Shown here: positions 56,681-64,000 of the stretch, in pieces
Layout of the letters: each line of letters begins with the position of its first letter
Position numbering within the stretch: the stretch's first letter is position 1
Assembly (NCBI GenBank): GCA_008360975.2
Contig: CM039192.1
Coordinates: 7,966,194-8,030,193 of the forward strand
DNA length: 64,000 bases
Reading direction: 5' to 3'
Source: Lichenostomus cassidix
Lineage: Eukaryota; Chordata; Aves; Passeriformes; Meliphagidae
Program-made: the position numbers and the translations under genes
Notes under the pieces: generated by a model
The model's input: the letters and a program-made list of their open reading frames with translations, nothing else
The model's database searches: none
What the model was told of the DNA's origin: nothing

Positions 56681-56685
56681 ATTGG
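56681..56685 (-). promoter_or_regulatory. CCAAT box 2 (ATTGG)
   Basis: An inverted CCAAT in the context CCCATTGGCTGG, close to the NF-Y consensus (CCAGCCAATGGG when reversed). It is about 70 bp upstream of the TMEM170A start codon. Confidence 0.6.
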
Positions 56686-56750
56686 CTGGGATAGGCGGAA
56701 GGAGGAGGGCGGAAGAGGCGGTGGCGGATGGCGGCGGGGCGGGTGCGGGG

Positions 56751-56874
56751 ATGGAGGGCGGCGAAGCGGGCGGCGCTGGCGGGGGGCTCCTGCAGCAGAT
56801 CCTCAGCCTGCGCCTCGTGCCCCGCGTGGGCAATGGCACCACCACCTACTCCAGCCCGCTCTCTACCTTCCCAG
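56751..56874 (+). CDS. TMEM170A: TMEM170A coding exon 1
   Basis: The ATG at 56751 is followed by a Gly-rich lead and LLQQILSLRLVPRVGNGTTT. The donor GTACCT follows 56874 and the exon ends in phase 1. Confidence 0.94.
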
Positions 56875-57848
56875 GTACCTCCCTGCTCGGAGCGGGGCCC
56901 GCCCGCCGGGGCGGCTGGAGGCCCGCGGGCCCCGGGCCGCCCTCACCGCCCTTCTCTCCGCAGAGATGTGGTACGGCGTCTTCCTGTGGGCGCTCGTCTC
57001 CTCCCTCGCCTTCCACGTCCCGGCCGCGTTGCTCGCCCTCTTCACGCTGCGGCACCACAAGTACGGCAGGTTCATGTCCGTGAGCGTCCTGCTGATGGGC
57101 ATCGTGGGACCCATCACCGCCGGCACGCTCACAAGTACGGCAATGCCCGCCAGTATCGGCCGCGGGGATCAGAGGTTGCCGTCGGGAGCGCGTGGAATGG
57201 CGGTGTTCCTCGGGATGGGGATTAACGTTCTGGCTCTGTTTCCCCGTTGCCCCACGTTTGAAAGGGTTGGGCCATACCCCATCTCGAGCCCTGTGTCGGG
57301 CATATCAAACGTGCCCATCGGGTGCAGAGCCAAGGGGGCTTTCAGATTTCTGAGCACCTGGAGGAAAATCTCTCAGAGGCTTGGTGTCAGTACCCAGAAG
57401 TGGGTAATGTTTACAACCCATGGGCTCTCGGTGGGGGTTCTTGTGGCAAAGGTATGTCCCAAACCACCCAACCCCACATCTGCTGGAGGCCTCAGCAGAG
57501 GTTCAGCACTAGCTCACCCATTGCCACCAGCATGCACGGGTTACAGGCTGAGGTTTGTCACACATCCCCAGCCCAGCGTTCTTGCCTGCTGGAGTGCAGG
57601 GAGGGGTTCAGACCCTGCTGTTCTCTGCCCCAGTCTCACATCCTGAGGCTGCCCCTTCATCCCTGTGGCAGAGCAGCTGTCTCACATTCCTATCTCGGCT
57701 TTTCCCCCTCTCCACAGGTGCAGCCATTGCTGGAGTTTACAGAGCTGCAGGGAAAAAGATGATTCCCTTTGAGGCCCTCATTTTTGGCGTGGGCCAGACG
57801 TTCTGTGTGGTGGTGGTTTCGTTCCTGCGCATTCTGGCCACTCTGTAG
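56751..57848 (+). CDS. TMEM170A: TMEM170A (transmembrane protein 170A), complete
   Basis: Three coding exons join in frame: 56751-56874, 56964-57134 and 57718-57848. They give 141 residues, against about 144 in human. The product has a Gly-rich N-terminus, an N-glycosylation sequon NGT at residue 28, and three hydrophobic helices at about residues 46-70, 82-106 and 114-139. Conserved segments include EMWYGVFLWALVSS, LRHHKYGRFMSVSVLLMGI and MIPFEALIFGVGQTF. Known of the family: TMEM170A is an ER and nuclear-envelope membrane protein that promotes ER sheets and affects nuclear pore formation. The start at 56751 has G at -3 and +4. An out-of-frame ATG 23 bases upstream (56728) has a weaker context. 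Introns are compact (89 and 583 bp). It shares a promoter with CFDP1 and is transcribed away from it. Confidence 0.96.
56964..57134 (+). CDS. TMEM170A: TMEM170A coding exon 2
   Basis: The acceptor CTCCGCAG precedes 56964 and the donor GTACGG follows 57134. The exon encodes the first membrane helix and the start of the second (EMWYGVFLWALVSS ... IVGPITAGTLT). Confidence 0.95.
57718..57848 (+). CDS. TMEM170A: TMEM170A coding exon 3 and stop
   Basis: The acceptor CTCCACAG precedes 57718. The exon encodes AAIAGVYRAAGKKMIPFEAL and the third helix, ending RILATL with TAG at 57846-57848. Confidence 0.95.
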
Positions 57849-59313
57849 CTGCTCTGGAGAGGCTGCAGAACACAAACCAGAGGGGGAGTGAAGGACTGCT
57901 GCCTCAGAACAAATCACAGGGAGCACAGCTCCAGCCGTGTGCTTCTTCCACTGATTGAAGGAATTGGGAGGGCTTGCTCCTTCCTCCAGCGTGGCTTGAA
58001 ATTTAAAAATTGTGAATTTTGTTACTTTTTGGTAACGTTAAGTGCCAAGTGAAACTTTATTTCTCTGGAGGGCAGGAAATTGGCTTCCAGAGGAGACCTG
58101 GGTACCTTTCACTGGTGATGAATTGTGGTAGTGGAACACAACTAAGATGTGACACCAGCTGTGCTGGGCTAGGAACAGGACCAGACTGACATCATGTCCT
58201 CAGAGCTCACCCACTGCTTTGATCTGTTGTTGCTTTGTTTTCAGTGAACCTGAAGCTCATTTAATGTCAACTTTTTAAATTAAAAAATTAATTGGTTTTC
58301 TTCCTGGCCCAAACTTCTTAATACCAGGTCATAGCCATAGTGAATTTGGGAGCATCAAAAGAAAAACTCATTTTAGATGGATGAGAGGGCAAAATTGTGT
58401 CTGGGAGCTCTGGCTGTGAATGCTGCACAGGGGAAATGACTGGTATTAAAAAGGTTGCTGGTTTTGTGAATTTTATTACTGTGAAGCCCTTCTGGCCCTG
58501 TGGACATTTTGCCCAGAGGCAAAACCCAGAGGAATAGGCACTCCAGAAATCCCAGGGTGTGCATGTGTGTGTGCACAGCTTCTCAGGCTTTGAAGGAGAC
58601 GTGTGTTTTCAAACATTCCCATTCTCCTTTGACTTGCTGGTGCTGTTCATGGTGGTGTGGTGTAACTGGGTGTCTGCACTTATCAGGAAACATTGCTGGC
58701 CAGCTTGGATAAAATTCCTCATGCTGCTGAGAGCTGCATGGCCAGGCTGGGTTGTGACCTGGGGCCTCCCCAGTGTGGGGAGTGCACTGCGTTTTCAGCA
58801 TCCAGCCAACAGCATGCCAGGGGCTGGGAGAGCTGCAAGGCTTCTGGCAGGAGCCTGGGTGATTCCTGTGTCCATGTGAACACAGCCCCAGACCAACCCT
58901 TATCGACAGGCAGTACTGTCTCCTCATGAATTGTTTTAGTTTGTTTTGGTTTTAAATGACTTTTAACTAATTGGTAGCTCTGCACTTGTGCCCAGAGTTG
59001 TGCCACATGGCTGGGGCACTTGAGCAGCTAACTGGGTTCTTCTGGGGGCTCAGTTCTTTGGGGTAGCTGAGGTTGAATTCCAGGGATGTGGCTGGGCAGT
59101 GTAGCCACCCCTAGGGGTTGGCTGTGGTCTGTCTGTTCCCAGCTCACACCATGCAGGCTGTGGAGGGAAAGTGCTGTCTTTGTCCAGCCTTTCAGGGACA
59201 GTTCCCATCTGTGTCTTCATTGAATTCCTTTGGTTTCCAAATCAGCTCCTTTTGTACCTGCAGCATTTCTTAATGCCATTTATCTGCTGTGAGCCCACAT
59301 CCTCATGGCTCAA

Positions 59314-59423
59314 TGACTGGACATGGCACTTAGTGCCATGGTCTAGATGATGAGGTGGTGATCAGTCAAAGCTTGGACTCGATCTTAGAGGGCTGTTCTA
59401 AGCTAAATTGATTCTGTGATCCT
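59314..59423 (+). mobile_element. CR1-type LINE 3' remnant
   Basis: GACTGGACATGGCACTTAGT, GTCTAGATGATGAGGTGGTG, GCTTGGACTCGATCTTAGAG and the tail TGATTCTGTGATCC match, in order, the 3' end of a second common avian CR1 subfamily. It is about 110 bp, within the probable TMEM170A 3' UTR. Confidence 0.82.
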
Positions 59424-60107
59424 TCTACAGGGCACTGTGTTTATAATGGAAAAGGGTTTCTCTAAGCACAGACTTCTCAGGAGTTGTCTGCTGACAGCAG
59501 GAGGTGTTTTGTAGGAGCTACATACTGAGATTACTCTAAATTTTAGCCCATGGTAATTCAAGGAATATAGATGTGCATTTTAGGAAATAATTTAATGTGA
59601 GTCCTTCTCCTTAGATGGGTGAGGTCCAAGAGGTGTAACGTATACTAAACCCTGGATCTGTAGAGGGCTCTGTGTGCTGTGCTGCTTATAGAGAGCCAGT
59701 CTTCCTGTGAGGGCAGAAACAATGAAAAAGCAGGAATAAGCTCTCTCTCTTTTCCCCTTCCCACTTCATATTTCAGCATGTGTACAGAGTGCACAGTTTA
59801 ATTTACAGGAATTATCCTGTGTTTTCCTGGATGGATTAAAAATATCTCATGGAGCTTGAATTGGGTAGGTCTGGCTTTCTCTTTCAGGTGTCACCAATGT
59901 CCCGAGCACCTGCTGTGCTCTCCCTTACCCTGCCCTGGTGCCTGGCACCACTCAATAGCCATTAAGCTGATTGCAACTGAGAAAGCACTTTATCCATGTG
60001 CCCCATGGTACAGCTACAGCAAGAGCAGGTTTCCTTGCAGGAACAGCTGAGGGGTGCAGGACGCAAATGGGGCAGTTACAGAGCTCAGAACAAGTGAAAA
60101 ATTGCTC

Positions 60108-60113
60108 AATAAA
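60108..60113 (+). terminator. TMEM170A: Candidate TMEM170A polyadenylation signal AATAAA
   Basis: The first canonical plus-strand AATAAA downstream of the TMEM170A stop. It is followed by TG-rich sequence (GTGCTGGGTGAAGTG). Use of the site is inferred. Confidence 0.55.
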
Positions 60114-60135
60114 AACACTCAGTGCTGGGTGAAGT

Positions 60136-60849
60136 GAAAATCTGTTTTCTAGCCCTTGGGATCTCCCAGAGTCTGTTTTGAGGAGGTTCTGGTTTACTTG
60201 AGTTGGCAGCTTGACCCTGTTTGGAGTATTTGGAGTTGGCAATGTCTCTCTATGCCTGTATTGCTGTGAAATTTTCAGGGAATTCTTGCATAAAAGGTGA
60301 ACAATCAGCTGATTTGTCTTGACTGGTATTAGAACAGGGGGTAAGTTTTTTGTGTTACCTTGGTGCTCACAGAACTTCCATTCCACTGGCTGCCACTGGC
60401 AACCTCCCTCTCCAGTAAAACCAGAGCTAAGTAGGAAGGAGGAATGGCCTTGAGTTGAAGCACCAGATGGCAGTTGAAGCACTGGTGGCAGTTTCCTCCC
60501 CTCACTGGTTTGGCTTTCCCTTTCCACTCCTTTATTCCAAGTGAGGCACATGGAGGAATCCCTTCAGTTTTCAGCAGGTATTGGTAGACTTGGTCAAACT
60601 TGCCAAAAACTGCAAAGAGCTGGCAAAAACATCAACACCAAGGTGTCCCAGGCTCAACAGTGCTGTGAGCCTCTGCTGGGGAGCTCAGCCAATGCACTGG
60701 TTAAGGAAACACCTTCTGGAGAAGCCACCTGCCCTGGAGGAACACCTGCTTACACTTGTGGCCCTGCTCCCTGTGTGTGACATCCCCCCTGCTTCCACCT
60801 GGCTTCGTCTCATTCACAGCTTCAGCTGTCATGAACAAATCTTTGTATG
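60136..60849. other. Convergent intergenic interval
   Basis: This is the sequence between the putative TMEM170A poly(A) site and the putative SLC12-type poly(A) site. I see no gene, repeat family or regulatory motif that I can support. Confidence 0.5.
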
Positions 60850-60867
60850 ATTGAAAATTCTGTACAT

Positions 60868-60873
60868 TTTATT
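60868..60873 (-). terminator. Candidate distal poly(A) signal of the SLC12 gene
   Basis: TTTATT on the plus strand is AATAAA on the minus strand, about 315 bases downstream of the SLC12-type stop. It would give a short but ordinary 3' UTR. Confidence 0.5.
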
Positions 60874-61181
60874 TTTCTACTGACACTTCTAATCCTGGTG
60901 GTGATTATCAGTAAATTCTGTAACTCTTGAGGTGAATGAATATTGTGTGTTTCTTCTGCAGCTCGACAAGGGAGCCAGTCTTGTGGTTTTGGAGATGAGC
61001 TGCACTCCTGCTTTGTGTGGTGCTGTCTGCACCAGAAATGTCAAGTGTTTGTAAGAAGGTGGCAGCTGTGCCTGGTAACCACCCTGTCTTCTCTGCTCCC
61101 CCAGACTCCCAGAGGAGCATGGTCCAAGATGAAAACTGGCCTGAAAAATTCACATCCCGAGTCGTGAGGGATCCAGGAGGT

Positions 61182-63824
<2,643 letters not shown>

Positions 63825-64000
63825 CTGCAGGAATTGGGGGCAGGAGCTCAGGCAGCCCCTTCCAACTGGTGGTCTTGCCACCAAGGTCCTCTAGCTCCTC
63901 TCTTCCCAAATCATTGGCAAGAGGTGGATGTAACCACTGCACACATGGCAGTTTGCAATCACAGCAAGAAAACCAGTGAGTCCAGGGAGTTGATAGCCAG

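Larger units (their letters stand above)
56366..56750. promoter_or_regulatory. Bidirectional CpG-island promoter of CFDP1 and TMEM170A
   Basis: Only 385 bp separate the two divergent start codons. The interval and both flanking first exons are very GC- and CpG-rich, unlike the surrounding introns. No TATA box is evident. Two CCAAT boxes (ATTGG at 56641-56645 and 56681-56685), two ETS-like GCGGAAG sites (56695-56701, 56709-56715) and a YY1-like GATGGCGGC (56728-56736) cluster on the TMEM170A side. CCAAT, ETS and YY1 elements are common in housekeeping bidirectional promoters. Transcription start sites cannot be placed from sequence alone. Confidence 0.8.
57849..60135 (+). other. TMEM170A: Probable TMEM170A 3' UTR
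   Basis: No coding sequence is seen after the stop. ATTAAA variants occur near 58280, 58443 and 59836, and the first canonical AATAAA is at 60108-60113, followed by GT-rich sequence. A long 3' UTR of up to about 2.3 kb is therefore inferred. A CR1 remnant lies inside it at 59314-59423. Confidence 0.55.

Noticed and set aside
56642..57646. 334-codon open frame through TMEM170A
   Set aside because: It reads through TMEM170A introns in GC-rich DNA. The spliced three-exon model restores the known protein and has canonical junctions.

Overview
This is a stretch of vertebrate nuclear genome, most likely from a bird. Three protein families can be assembled exon by exon with GT-AG junctions and consistent phase. 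Repeats are sparse, and the four interspersed repeats I can name are all degraded CR1-type LINE 3' ends, the dominant avian retroposon. Most of the window is intron, so the many short open frames across positions 400-53000 are not treated as genes.

Region 1 (1-56365, minus strand): CFDP1 (Craniofacial development protein 1 / Bucentaur, BCNT). Coding exons 1-6 are present and the last exon lies beyond the left edge. Introns 4 and 5 are about 13.6 kb and 39.3 kb and make up over 80% of the window. I see no nested gene in them. They hold CR1 fragments, a 3 x 81 bp tandem repeat, homopolymer runs, and two striking inverted-repeat loci.

Region 2 (56366-56750): a short GC-rich, CpG-rich bidirectional promoter between the CFDP1 and TMEM170A start codons, with two CCAAT boxes, two ETS-like sites and a YY1-like site.

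Region 3 (56751-about 60135, plus strand): TMEM170A, a complete small three-helix ER/nuclear-envelope membrane protein (141 aa) in three exons, followed by a long 3' UTR containing a CR1 remnant.

Region 4 (61183-64000, minus strand): the last ten coding exons of an SLC12 cation-chloride cotransporter of the NCC (thiazide-sensitive Na-Cl cotransporter) type, tail-to-tail with TMEM170A. Because it sits next to TMEM170A/CFDP1, rather than NUP93/HERPUD1 as mammalian SLC12A3 does, it may be the little-studied second paralogue NCC2 (SLC12A10). This is the most interesting biological hypothesis in the window.

The genes are not an operon and share no evident pathway. The only likely functional coupling is shared promoter use by CFDP1 and TMEM170A. 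I found no convincing undescribed system. The most unusual non-genic signals are two adjacent perfect hairpins at 36296-36350, a perfect 16-bp inverted repeat at 46014-46050, and the young 81-bp tandem array at 22569-22811.
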